A stretch of 64,000 nt of DNA, from the NCBI GenBank assembly GCA_032355985.1, contig JAUKVZ010000003.1:124001-188000 (forward strand), in the 5' to 3' direction. Below are positions 1 to 7,831 of the stretch, in pieces. Source of the DNA: Sarcodiotheca gaudichaudii (taxonomy: Eukaryota; Rhodophyta; Florideophyceae; Gigartinales; Solieriaceae). The position numbers and the translations under genes are program-made. Under the pieces are notes generated by a model, which ran no database searches, was not told the DNA's origin, and saw nothing but the letters and a program-made list of their open reading frames with translations. Position 1 is the first letter of the stretch; every line of letters begins with the position of its first letter.

Positions 1-611
1 TGCGGCTGGTCCAGATCCACTCGAAGCATCCGAACCAGCTTCACTCCCGCCGCTCCGGCGAGGGCCTGGGCGTCTGATCGAGCGTTAGCCGTCGCCTTGG
101 CGATCGTCTCTGCCCGGGCCGTCCGCTCATCGCTGAGGCCGAAGGAGACGCCCTGCACCCGATTGGCCCCGGCCTCGACGGCCTCTTCGATGATCGAGCC
201 CGCCAGCTCAAGCTGCGTTGTCTTTATTCGAACCTCGTTTTCGACGGTGTATCCGACGATCGTGGGATTTCCCCCGTGCTTGGGGTACTGATAGCGCGGC
301 TGCACGCTGAATCGGCCCGTCTCCAGGTCCTTCTGATCCAGCCCCAGCTTCATCAGACGGTCGAGGACGCGATTGACCTTCTGGCTGTTGTCCCGCGTGA
401 TCGACTTCAGGGCGTCGTTCTCGCCTCCCTGCGTCAGCACGCTCAGCACGATCTGGACCTCATCGGGATCGACCTCCATCACACCCACGCCCGTCACAGT
501 CAGGACAGGCACGGCCGGATCGACGCCGGATGCATCAGCAGCCCGACTCATGGGGGCCAATGCGATGATGGCGGCCAGGACACTCAGGACGGCGGACATT
601 CTCATATTCAT
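1..611 (-). CDS. SIMPL-domain (DUF541) secreted protein, partial
   Basis: Read on the minus strand from ATG at 611 (GGGAG just upstream), the frame stays open to the window edge, so the C-terminus is missing. The first ~25 residues look like a signal peptide ending in SRA-ADA. Then follows the SIMPL pattern: VTGVGVMEVDPDEVQI, a long helix with TRDNSQKVNRVLDRL, GLDQKDLETG, VQPRYQY, GYTVENEVRIKT and a region with RVQGVSFGLSDE. The family (YggE-like) is periplasmic or secreted and is associated with stress tolerance; its molecular activity is not settled. It is divergent from the FG-GAP protein at 954. I am confident of the family, not of the role. Confidence 0.85.
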   Translation of the reverse strand, partial: MNMRMSAVLSVLAAIIALAPMSRAADASGVDPAVPVLTVTGVGVMEVDPDEVQIVLSVLTQGGENDALKSITRDNSQKVNRVLDRLMKLGLDQKDLETGRFSVQPRYQYPKHGGNPTIVGYTVENEVRIKTTQLELAGSIIEEAVEAGANRVQGVSFGLSDERTARAETIAKATANARSDAQALAGAAGVKLVRMLRVDLDQP

Positions 612-953
612 GGTGAAACTCCCTCTGGTGTGCTTCTGGAACAAATCTGACTCGTTTCCGCCCTATGCAGCGCATAGAGAGGGTAGGTGGTTCAATGATT
701 CCGGATCACCCCTGTTCAGATGAGATCCTGCATTGAGCTTATGGGACCAGCCGGATCGCCGGGCGTCCGGATCGACCCGGCATCCGCCCCGGTCGATCGC
801 TTCCGGTGAATCGGTGTGAGCGCCCCGGGACCGGAAATAGCCGGATTCCGGGAACTCACACGGGCTCTGAGGCGGATCGGCGAGTAGTCTCGCTGCAATC
901 ATCGCCTTCGCGTGGGGCGAATGTGCAGCGACCTTGGAAGGAGAACATCAGGC
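612..953. other. Intergenic region between divergent genes
   Basis: These 342 bases hold the divergent start regions of the SIMPL gene and the FG-GAP gene. No convincing gene is present. The stretch around 740-855 is rich in CCGGAT/TCCGG words and contains short inverted repeats, for example TTCCGGT at 801-807 with ACCGGAA at 830-836. I can assign no function to them. Confidence 0.4.
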
Positions 954-2303
954 ATGGCGCAGTTCCTTCGTGGCTTGTCCGTGTTCGCAGGTCTCGTGAT
1001 CGCCGCCGGCGCATCAACCGGTCAGCCCATTCCCTTTCAGGAGCATCCGATCGACGATGAGGCCAATGGCGCTCACTCGATCGCGATCACTGACATTGAT
1101 CTCGACACCGATCCTGACATCGTGGCCGCGACGCGTTTCGGCCATGAGATCATTCTCTACACGAAGACTTCGCTCGATCCGGCGCCGGTCGTTTTCGCGG
1201 ATCGGATTCTCTCCGCCAATGTCATGGGCGTGCGTCGATGCATCGCCGTCGACATCAACGGCACCGGACGAAGCGACATCGTCACGACATCAGGCGATGA
1301 CAACAAAGTCGCGTGGTTTCCAAATCAGGGCGGCCCCATGCCGGAGTTCATCGAGATTCCCGTCTCGCTGATCATTCCCGAGGCGTGGGGTCTTGATTCG
1401 GGCGATCTTGATGGCGACAAGGATCGAGACATTCTCGTCGCCGCCGTCGGCAACGGAAACATCACCTGGTTCGAAAATGAAGGCGGCATTGTGCCATCCT
1501 GGGATCTGCACACCGTGACGACGATGGCGCTAGGCGCCGTCGCTGTGTCGATCGCCGATCTCGATGGCGATGGCGATCAGGACTTCGCCGCGGCTTCATT
1601 CGATGATGACACCATCGCCTGGTACGAAAACGATGGCCAGGCCGAGCCGACCTTCACCAAAGTTCCGCTCACCGCAGGCCTGTACATATCTCCAAATCAT
1701 GTGCACACCGCGGATCTCGATGATGACGATGACATGGACATCCTCGCCTCCGCATTCGAGTCAGACACACTGCTGTGGCTGGAAAATGACGGCGCCGCGG
1801 AGCCGAGTTTCACGATTCGAGTGATCTCGACGCTTCCCAGCGGCCCGACGGGCATTTCCACCTTTGATCTCAATCAGGATGGATATGTCGATGTGCTAGC
1901 AGCCGCGTACGGTCAACTCGGGGCAGGCGGCGAGTTCGCGTGGTATCAGAGTGACGGCGGCTCTCCCCCGACATTCACTCGCCGCGTGATCGCGAATACA
2001 AATGTCAACGGCGCTCAGGAGATTCGCGCCGGGTTCATCGACGGCGACGAATATCCCGATCTCGTCACGGCGTGCGTGCTGACCGACACAGTCAGTTGGT
2101 GGGAGAACAAGCTTGAACCGGATCCGTGCGATGCGGATCTGAACCTCAATGAAGTCGTCGACGCCGCAGACATCGCAGTGCTGCTGGGCTCGTGGGGCGT
2201 GCCGACATCCGAGATTTCCATGCGGGCGGATATCGACGGGAGCGGCATGGTCAATGCGCTGGATCTCGCCATTCTGCTCAGCTTCTGGGGCCCCTGCCCG
2301 TAA
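954..2303 (+). CDS. Secreted FG-GAP/VCBS repeat protein with dockerin-like C-terminus
   Basis: Start chosen at ATG 954 because AAGGAG lies about 10 bases upstream and the product (449 residues) then begins with a signal peptide (MAQFLRGLSVFAGLVIAAGA). The body is a series of FG-GAP-type repeats with calcium-binding-like D-x-D-x-D-G-D loops (DIDLDTDPDI, DLDGDKDRDI, DLDGDGDQDF, DLDDDDDMDI) each followed by WFEN/WYEN, which suggests a beta-propeller. The last ~65 residues carry two dockerin-like segments (DLNLNEVVDAADIAVLLGSWG and DIDGSGMVNALDLAILLSFWG, given here for their D and W-G positions). It is probably exported and calcium-binding; substrate unknown. An in-frame GTG at 912 would give a less good signal peptide. 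Confidence 0.82.
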   Translation: MAQFLRGLSVFAGLVIAAGASTGQPIPFQEHPIDDEANGAHSIAITDIDLDTDPDIVAATRFGHEIILYTKTSLDPAPVVFADRILSANVMGVRRCIAVDINGTGRSDIVTTSGDDNKVAWFPNQGGPMPEFIEIPVSLIIPEAWGLDSGDLDGDKDRDILVAAVGNGNITWFENEGGIVPSWDLHTVTTMALGAVAVSIADLDGDGDQDFAAASFDDDTIAWYENDGQAEPTFTKVPLTAGLYISPNHVHTADLDDDDDMDILASAFESDTLLWLENDGAAEPSFTIRVISTLPSGPTGISTFDLNQDGYVDVLAAAYGQLGAGGEFAWYQSDGGSPPTFTRRVIANTNVNGAQEIRAGFIDGDEYPDLVTACVLTDTVSWWENKLEPDPCDADLNLNEVVDAADIAVLLGSWGVPTSEISMRADIDGSGMVNALDLAILLSFWGPCP

Positions 2304-2332
2304 GTCTGCCGCCGTCATGGGTGCAATTGAAA

Positions 2333-2360
2333 ACCGGCTCGGCGCTGACGCCGAACCGGT
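2333..2360. terminator. Bidirectional hairpin terminator
   Basis: A 12-base-pair stem with one mismatch and a CTGA loop lies between the converging FG-GAP gene and atpH. It is preceded by AAAA on the plus strand, which becomes a T-run after the hairpin when read on the minus strand. It probably ends the atp transcript and may also serve the plus-strand gene. Confidence 0.6.
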
Positions 2361-2404
2361 GCTTCAAATCGTTTCTATGTGATCAATCCGCCGGTCGGCG
2401 AACG

Positions 2405-3013
2405 TCACTCACCGAGCAGTTCCTGTGCGCGTGAGCGAATCTCCGCCAGGCCTTCGGTCGACAGCTTGCGCTGCAGATTGCGAAGCTGCGTGGACAGGCT
2501 CGCGTCGATCAACTGATCTCCGACACGAAGCTTGAGACCGCCGACCATCTCCGGCTCGACATACGCGTGCATCACCGGCTCGCGCCCAAGCTGAGTTCGA
2601 AGGCTCTCGGCGATCCGATCAAGCTGCTGCTGATCGATCGGCGTCGCCGTCATCACATCGACCTCGATGCGACCCAGCCGTTCCTGCACAAGCTCATCGA
2701 ATGCGGCCGTGATCGCCGGAATGTGACCGAGTCGCAGCTTCTCATTCAGCACGAGCAGGAAACGAAGCGTCAGATCGCTGATGCGATCCTTGAATATCTT
2801 CTCGACGGACTTGGCGCGATCCTCAACCGGAAGGATCTCCGATCGCAGGAACTCAAGGAACGCCGGAATCTCAAGCGTGAGCTCGATGATCGCGTCCAGC
2901 TCCCCGGCCACCTCTTCCACGCGCGCCGATCCGCCGTCGGCTTCGGCAAGCTCGTAGAGGCTCTTGGCATAGACGCGTCCAAGCGCATCGCTCTGTCTAT
3001 CAGTCGCGGGCAT
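2405..3013 (-). CDS. atpH: ATP synthase F1 subunit delta
   Basis: 202 residues, in the size range of bacterial delta (OSCP-type) subunits. The N-terminal helical domain shows R-x-Y-A-K-S-L-Y-E-L-A, and the C-terminal region shows AYVEPEMVGGLKLRVGDQLIDASLSTQLRNLQ, here cited for the conserved G-G-x-x-x-x-x-G-x-x-x-x-D-x-S pattern. Delta links the F1 head to the b stalk at the membrane. It lies 23 bases after atpF. No atpA follows: the cluster ends here at a hairpin facing a converging gene, although delta is normally followed by alpha. Confidence 0.95.
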   Translation of the reverse strand: MPATDRQSDALGRVYAKSLYELAEADGGSARVEEVAGELDAIIELTLEIPAFLEFLRSEILPVEDRAKSVEKIFKDRISDLTLRFLLVLNEKLRLGHIPAITAAFDELVQERLGRIEVDVMTATPIDQQQLDRIAESLRTQLGREPVMHAYVEPEMVGGLKLRVGDQLIDASLSTQLRNLQRKLSTEGLAEIRSRAQELLGE

Positions 3014-3036
3014 GCGTCACTCGCTTCCGGATCAAA

Positions 3037-3645
3037 TCAGTTGGCGCCGACCGCCTGCATCTCGCCGAGCGACTGCTCGACAAGCGCCTGCTGATCATTG
3101 GCATTGAGTTCACGCTGCAGAATCTTGCTGGCGATCGCCGTCGATGTCGACGCCATCTCGCTGTAGATCTCGCTGATGGCGGCCCGCTTGGCGGCGTCGA
3201 TGTCTCGCGCCGCGGCGTCCTTCATCGCAACGATCTCAGCCTCGGTCTGCGACTTCAGTTGAGCCGCGACCTTCTGCTGATCCTGCTTCGCCTGCTCGAG
3301 AATCTTGCCAGCTTCGGTGCGAGCCTCGGCAAGCGCCTTCTCGTACTCCTGAAGCGCGGCGTTGGCCTGCTTGCGCGCGGCCTCCGCCTCGTCGATCTCA
3401 GAGCGAATCTTCTGCTCACGAGCGTCCAGCGCCTTGTTGATGACGGGCCAGACTTTCGCGTGCAGAATGAAGTAGACGACCCCGAACGCGATCAGTGTCG
3501 ACACGAACGGAACCATATCGAAGGTCATCGGATTGCCCGAGCCATGGCCTTCCGCGGCGTGATCTTCGGCGGCCTGCGCCGCCCCTGCGATCAGGGCGAC
3601 GCCAAGTGCGCTGAGCATCCGAATCGGCGTGTTGTTGCGAATCAT
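3037..3645 (-). CDS. atpF: ATP synthase F0 subunit b with N-terminal signal-like extension
   Basis: 202 residues. The first ~25 residues look like a cleavable signal peptide (LSALGVALIAGAAQAAED). A His/Gly-rich linker follows, then the usual b-subunit membrane helix (FVSTLIAFGVVYFILHAKVW) and a long charged coiled coil starting ALDAREQKIRSEIDEAE. The b stalk holds F1 in place against the a subunit. It lies between atpE and atpH. Most b subunits lack a signal peptide; the c subunit next door has one too. Confidence 0.93.
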   Translation of the reverse strand: MIRNNTPIRMLSALGVALIAGAAQAAEDHAAEGHGSGNPMTFDMVPFVSTLIAFGVVYFILHAKVWPVINKALDAREQKIRSEIDEAEAARKQANAALQEYEKALAEARTEAGKILEQAKQDQQKVAAQLKSQTEAEIVAMKDAAARDIDAAKRAAISEIYSEMASTSTAIASKILQRELNANDQQALVEQSLGEMQAVGAN

Positions 3646-3703
3646 GAGAAGTGTCTCTGCTCGAAAAGAAGATGAATCGCGTGAGACCCGCGACGAAGCT
3701 CGA

Positions 3704-4066
3704 TCAGATGAGGATCATCGCGAGGAAGCCGACGACGACAGCAAAGAGCGTCGCGCCTTCGACGAGCGCCGCCGTCAGAATCATGTTCGTGCTGATGGAG
3801 CCGGCCGCCTCGGGCTGACGCGCGATGGCCTCAACCGCCGAGCCGCCGATGCGGCCGATGCCCGGTCCGCCACCGACAACCGCAAGGCCGGACGCGAGGC
3901 CGACACCGATGCCCTTGCCGATCGCCTTGAGGCCTTCGGCGCCTGACTCGGCGATCAGAACGGCATCAGAGGCCTGATCCTGGGCCAGCGCCATGTCGGC
4001 GCCGAAGATGCTGATCGCTGCGCCGGCGGCGGCGCAAATCATGATCGTCTTGCTGGTGATCTTCAT
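3704..4066 (-). CDS. atpE: ATP synthase F0 subunit c with N-terminal signal-like extension
   Basis: 120 residues, about 40 longer than a typical c subunit. Residues 1-28 resemble a signal peptide ending ALA-Q. The hairpin follows: a Gly-rich first helix (GIGVGLASGLAVVGGGPGIG), the polar loop ARQPEA at 82-87, and a second helix with the ion-binding carboxylate E103 in LVEGATLF. The loop-side GQG and E-S-T residues typical of sodium c-rings are not seen (GRIGG and EGAT instead), so proton coupling is more likely; this is inference. It forms the rotor ring with atpB as partner. Confidence 0.95.
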   Translation of the reverse strand: MKITSKTIMICAAAGAAISIFGADMALAQDQASDAVLIAESGAEGLKAIGKGIGVGLASGLAVVGGGPGIGRIGGSAVEAIARQPEAAGSISTNMILTAALVEGATLFAVVVGFLAMILI

Positions 4067-4182
4067 AGCTGTTTCGAGACTCCGAAAGTGATGAGCCGCT
4101 ATGCGGCGTGGTCCTTGGGTTGGTTCAACTCAGCCGCGAGGCCTTCAGGCCACGCGCTGATACGAAATGGCAAACTTACAAA

Positions 4183-5091
4183 TCAGTGCGCCGGCGCCGC
4201 GTGAGCTTCGTGCTCATGCTCGTCGTCGTGATGGTGCATCAGCTGCGAGATGAAGATGATCGTCAGGAACATGAAGACAAACGCCTGAACAAAGGCGACA
4301 AAGAGCTCGAGGAAGAACAGCACGATGCCCGCGCCGATCGAGACGATCAACACCGGCGTTCCAACGACGTACGACAGGACGCCGTCAGCCGCCGCGAATC
4401 CCATCGCGGTGAACGCCATCACCGTCGCCAGCAGCATGTGCCCGGCGATCATGTTGGCGAAGAGTCGCACGGCCAGCGCACAGGGCTTGATGATCATGCC
4501 CATAATTTCAACGGGCACCATGATGAACGCCAGCGCGACCGGGGCGCCGCCGAGGAAGTGCGCCGCCCAGCCCTTGAAACCGCTGGAACGCAGGCCATTG
4601 ACCTGAATCACGATAAAGGCGATGAGGGCGAGCGCGCCGGTGACGGCGATATTGCCCGTCGCCGTGCCGCCGATGATCGCCCAGTGCGAATCGTTGAAGA
4701 AAATGCCGCCTGCCAGATGCTGCAGATCCAGCAGCGGAAGCAGACCGAGCACATTGTTGAACAGAATGAAGAAGAAGAGCGTCCACAGGTAGGGCATAAA
4801 CTTGTCGGTCGCGTCGCCAAGCTGCGGGCGCGCCACCTGATCACGCAGGTACATGCAGATCGTCTCGATCGTCTGCGCGAAACGACCTCTGGGGATGTAC
4901 TTGCCCGAGCCCTCTTCAGCGGAGCCGCGAGCCACGTTGCGCGCCACGATCATCAGCACGAACAACGTGAGGAACGACGCGACGATCAGCGTTCCCGAGT
5001 GCAGCGTGAGCCCGTTGGGAAACTTCACGTCCAGAACGTGTCCGAGCGGATTGATTTCCTGGGCGAGCGTGGTGGGAAGGGACGACAGCAT
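4183..5091 (-). CDS. atpB: ATP synthase F0 subunit a
   Basis: 302 residues, a polytopic membrane protein. The essential arginine is R209 in ALAVRLFANMIAGH. Other family landmarks are PYLWTLFFFILFNNVLGLLP near residue 100 and a C-terminal helix with FVAFVQAFVFMFLTIIF. It forms the two half-channels next to the c-ring. The C-terminus is unusually His/Glu-rich (HHHDDEHEHEAHAA), which could bind metal or simply be charged; that part is speculation. It sits 116 bases upstream of atpE and downstream of two small AtpI-type genes. Confidence 0.96.
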   Translation of the reverse strand: MLSSLPTTLAQEINPLGHVLDVKFPNGLTLHSGTLIVASFLTLFVLMIVARNVARGSAEEGSGKYIPRGRFAQTIETICMYLRDQVARPQLGDATDKFMPYLWTLFFFILFNNVLGLLPLLDLQHLAGGIFFNDSHWAIIGGTATGNIAVTGALALIAFIVIQVNGLRSSGFKGWAAHFLGGAPVALAFIMVPVEIMGMIIKPCALAVRLFANMIAGHMLLATVMAFTAMGFAAADGVLSYVVGTPVLIVSIGAGIVLFFLELFVAFVQAFVFMFLTIIFISQLMHHHDDEHEHEAHAAPAH

Positions 5092-5172
5092 CGGCGAACT
5101 CTCTTGCCTCGAATCGAATGGAAGCCACTTCAGACTGCGCGGGACGGTCGCTGGCCCGGGCGCCAGAACGCA

Positions 5173-5676
5173 TCAAACGCGATACGGTTTGAGGCACCCC
5201 GCGATCACGATGGCTTCAGCCATCAGAACGACGAAATGCGCTCCCGCGACAACGAGACCGACAGCCGCGTGCTCGCCAGCGGACGCGGAGTATAGCAATC
5301 CCCCGGCCACTGCGAGGGTGCCCAGAAAGCACACGCTGAGCTGCGCCAGATACGCCATCGGCCAGCGCCCGAGATGACGCGCCCGCCAGGGTTGAAGGAT
5401 CAGAAGTCCCGCAAAAAAGGCGAGCGCCACGCCCCCCGCCGGCGCCCAGACCGCCGAAGCCGCAGCGGGACTGATGGCCTTCGTGATCACCCAGCCGACT
5501 CCCCCTGCCGCGGCGCTGCCGATCAGGATCGCCAGCGACAGACGCAGCGTGGACAGCGTGATCACGGGGCCGACATCCAGTCGATGGACCGGCCGCTCCG
5601 GGATGAACTCCTGCTCGCCAGCGTCCATCGCGGGCGCCTGTTCAAGGCCCATCTGTGATGTCTCGTTTCCGTTCAT
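5173..5676 (-). CDS. Small four-helix membrane protein, AtpI-like position
   Basis: 167 residues with about four predicted membrane segments (around LRLSLAILIGSAAAGGVGW, APAGGVALAFFAGLLIL, AYLAQLSVCFLGTLAVAG and VVAGAHFVVLMAEAIVIAG) after a ~35-residue soluble N-terminus. Its place between the AtpQ/AtpI-type gene and atpB, plus four helices, matches ATP synthase subunit I proteins, which help assemble the c-ring. Sequence similarity is too weak for me to name it firmly. It overlaps the upstream gene by about 35 bases; an internal ATG at 5652 would shorten the overlap. Confidence 0.65.
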   Translation of the reverse strand: MNGNETSQMGLEQAPAMDAGEQEFIPERPVHRLDVGPVITLSTLRLSLAILIGSAAAGGVGWVITKAISPAAASAVWAPAGGVALAFFAGLLILQPWRARHLGRWPMAYLAQLSVCFLGTLAVAGGLLYSASAGEHAAVGLVVAGAHFVVLMAEAIVIAGCLKPYRV

Positions 5677-5908
5677 TGGTCGTGTTCACCCGGCGGCTCA
5701 ACCGGACCGCCTCCTGGTAGAAATTCCATATTCCGCCGACGAGGCCGATTCCCATCCCTGCGACCAGAAACCAGGGCGCCGTGCCCAGCCAGCGATCCAG
5801 CAGCCACCCCAGAAGCAGGCCCGCGGCGATGGAGCTGACAAACTCCATGCCCAGCCCTGCAGCCCTGCGAATCTCCCGAAGTGCCGGGTCCGGGGGCTTT
5901 CTTTCCAT
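5642..5908 (-). CDS. AtpI/AtpQ-type ATP synthase assembly protein (ATPase gene 1 family)
   Basis: 88 residues from ATG 5908. The pattern REIRRAAGLGMEFVSSIAAG, then WLLDRWLGTAPWFLVAGMGIG and a charged tail with WNFYQEAVRL matches the small two-helix ATPase_gene1 proteins that open many bacterial atp operons. They are thought to help assemble F0 or handle divalent cations. The frame extends upstream to 6547, but that part is antisense to the DUF444 gene and is not coding. It is the first gene of the atp cluster, divergent from DUF444 with 168 bases between. Confidence 0.85.
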   Translation of the reverse strand: MERKPPDPALREIRRAAGLGMEFVSSIAAGLLLGWLLDRWLGTAPWFLVAGMGIGLVGGIWNFYQEAVRLSRRVNTTNERKRDITDGP

Positions 5909-6076
5909 GCGAATCCCCGATTCAGCCAGCCTGTGGCTGGGTCCCATTGCCGGGCACTCGCCGGCGTCATGCCGCTTCCCGACAAAACAGGGGACTCCAC
6001 CAATCCTCGACTCGATAAACAAATGCACCCGACCGATCGTAGAACATAGCGGAGGACATCCGCACCGGGCCAATCC

Positions 6077-7216
6077 ATGCCAGGCAAGATCGCACAGGAC
6101 CATCAACGTTTCCGTCAGATCGTCAAAGGACGAATCAGGCGCGATCTGCGCCGATTTCTCAGCCGAGGCGAGCTCATCGGCCGCGAAGGCAAGCGACTCG
6201 TCTCCATCCCCGTCCACGACATCGACATTCCCACGTTCCGCTACGGCGACAACGCGGGCGGCGTCGGCATGGGCGAGGGCGAGGAAGGCGACAGCGTCGG
6301 CCAGCAGCAAGGCGGCTCCGGCGACAACTCCGGCGGCGAGCAGGAAGGGCGGCACATCTGCGAAGTCGATGTCTCGCTCGAAGAGCTTGCCGACATTCTC
6401 GCCGAAGAACTCGAGCTTCCGCGCATCCAGCCCAAGGGCGCCCATCACATCACGTCGCAGAAGGACAAGTACTCCGGCATCCGACCGACCGGCCCTGAGT
6501 CCTTGCGCCACTTCAAGCGCACCTATCGCGAGGCGCTGCGTCGCCAACTCGCCATGGGCGATTACGACCCGGACAATCCCGTGGTCATTCCAATCCGAGG
6601 CGACCTGCGCTATCGAAGCTGGAAAGAAATCAAATCACCGCAGTCCAACGCCGTGATCATCTACATGATGGATGTCTCCGGCTCGATGGGCGGCGAGCAG
6701 AAGGAGCTTGTTCGCCTCGAGGCGTTCTGGATCGACACATGGCTTCGGCGCAACTACGAAGGCATCGAGTCGCGCTACATCGTCCATGATGTCGGCGCCA
6801 AGGAAGTGGACAAGGAGACGTTCTTCTCCGTACGCGAAGATGGCGGCACGCGCATCTCAAGCGCCCTCAACTGCGCCAAGCAGATCCTTGACGACAGCTA
6901 CGATCCTGACGACTGGAATATCTATCTCTTCCACTTCTCCGATGGCGACAACTCCAGCGAGGCGGACAACCGTCTGTGCGCCAAGCTGCTCGATGACACA
7001 CTGTTGCCCGCGTGCAACATGTTCGGCTACTGCCAGGTCGCCAGCGCCTATGGCAGCGGCAACTTCATCAACGTGCTGCACGAAGCGTTTCCCAAGGGCC
7101 GCCCCGCCAAGCCTGCCCGCTGGCAGGAGGAGGGCCCTGTGCTCATCACCAGCCGCGTCAACGGCCGGGATGACATCATGGATTCGCTCCGCACGTTCTT
7201 CACGCCGGGTCTCTGA
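6077..7216 (+). CDS. DUF444 family protein (YeaH/YhbH type)
   Basis: 379 residues. The N-terminus has the family start ([18 protein letters not shown]) and [16 protein letters not shown], followed by a Gly/Gln/Ser-rich linker (~60-90). The C-terminal half is a von Willebrand A-like domain with the metal site D199-x-S201-x-S203 (DVSGSM) and further acidic positions ([16 protein letters not shown]). In enterobacteria and Bacillus the family is encoded with the PrkA kinase and often SpoVR and takes part in stress and stationary-phase responses. Neither partner is in this window; the neighbours are atp genes and a zinc-ribbon protein. Confidence 0.9.
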   Translation: MPGKIAQDHQRFRQIVKGRIRRDLRRFLSRGELIGREGKRLVSIPVHDIDIPTFRYGDNAGGVGMGEGEEGDSVGQQQGGSGDNSGGEQEGRHICEVDVSLEELADILAEELELPRIQPKGAHHITSQKDKYSGIRPTGPESLRHFKRTYREALRRQLAMGDYDPDNPVVIPIRGDLRYRSWKEIKSPQSNAVIIYMMDVSGSMGGEQKELVRLEAFWIDTWLRRNYEGIESRYIVHDVGAKEVDKETFFSVREDGGTRISSALNCAKQILDDSYDPDDWNIYLFHFSDGDNSSEADNRLCAKLLDDTLLPACNMFGYCQVASAYGSGNFINVLHEAFPKGRPAKPARWQEEGPVLITSRVNGRDDIMDSLRTFFTPGL

Positions 7217-7252
7217 GACAAACGTGGAAGCCGCCATCAACCGGCGGCTAGG

Positions 7253-7831
7253 ATGACTCGCAAAGCATCTGATTCTTCAAGGACGCCCCACGTGGTCTTT
7301 CTGCTGGCATATGCCGTGCTGATCTGGTTTCTCGCCGTGCGATATCGGCGGACATGGCGCGCCTTCGTCATCCCCCTGCTCTCGCTGGCGCCGATCTTCA
7401 TCGTGACATGGTTCTCAGTGCAGGACTGGGCCCGTCAGCCCGATGGCCCGCCGGCGAACTGGGTGTATGTGCCATCGGGGGCGTATGCGGCGCTGATCGT
7501 CGGCGTGAGTTACATGATTGCGTGCATGCCGCGCAAGATCTACGAGAAGCGGTGCCACTTCTGTAACTACGAGTTGCAAGGTCTGCCGACGGAGCGCTGT
7601 CCGGAGTGCGGCCAGATCGCGACCGCCCATCGGCGCAGCGCGCTGCCCGCGAACTATCAGCTCCCGCCTTCAGAGATCTCGCTCGCCGGTCAGCTCATGC
7701 TGGCGCGTGATTCGCGACCGGACTTCAGTCGGGATTCGACAAAAGCCAGCGAAGCGACCAGCAGCGCCCCTACGACGCCCGCGCCCAGGATCAGGAAGAG
7801 CAAACGCGGCTGGCTCTCTCCCATCGATTGA
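7253..7831 (+). CDS. Membrane protein with C-terminal zinc ribbon
   Basis: 192 residues. There are about three membrane segments in the first ~100 residues (VVFLLAYAVLIWFLAV, FVIPLLSLAPIFIVTWF, YAALIVGVSYMIAC). A four-cysteine zinc ribbon follows, C-x2-C ... C-x2-C (CHFCNYELQGLPTERCPECG), a style common in planctomycete proteins. The tail is Ser/Thr/Pro/Ala-rich. Its last ~140 bases overlap, tail to tail, the DUF368 gene on the other strand, so either the overlap is real or one stop region is misjudged. Function unknown. Confidence 0.65.
   Translation: MTRKASDSSRTPHVVFLLAYAVLIWFLAVRYRRTWRAFVIPLLSLAPIFIVTWFSVQDWARQPDGPPANWVYVPSGAYAALIVGVSYMIACMPRKIYEKRCHFCNYELQGLPTERCPECGQIATAHRRSALPANYQLPPSEISLAGQLMLARDSRPDFSRDSTKASEATSSAPTTPAPRIRKSKRGWLSPID

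Noticed and set aside
3704-4066. Sodium-type c subunit
   Set aside because: The Gln and E-S-T residues of sodium-binding c-rings are not present, so no support for sodium coupling.
4108-5295. 395-codon plus-strand frame over atpB
   Set aside because: Composition is Arg/Asp/His-rich as expected for the reverse of a membrane protein gene; no domains.
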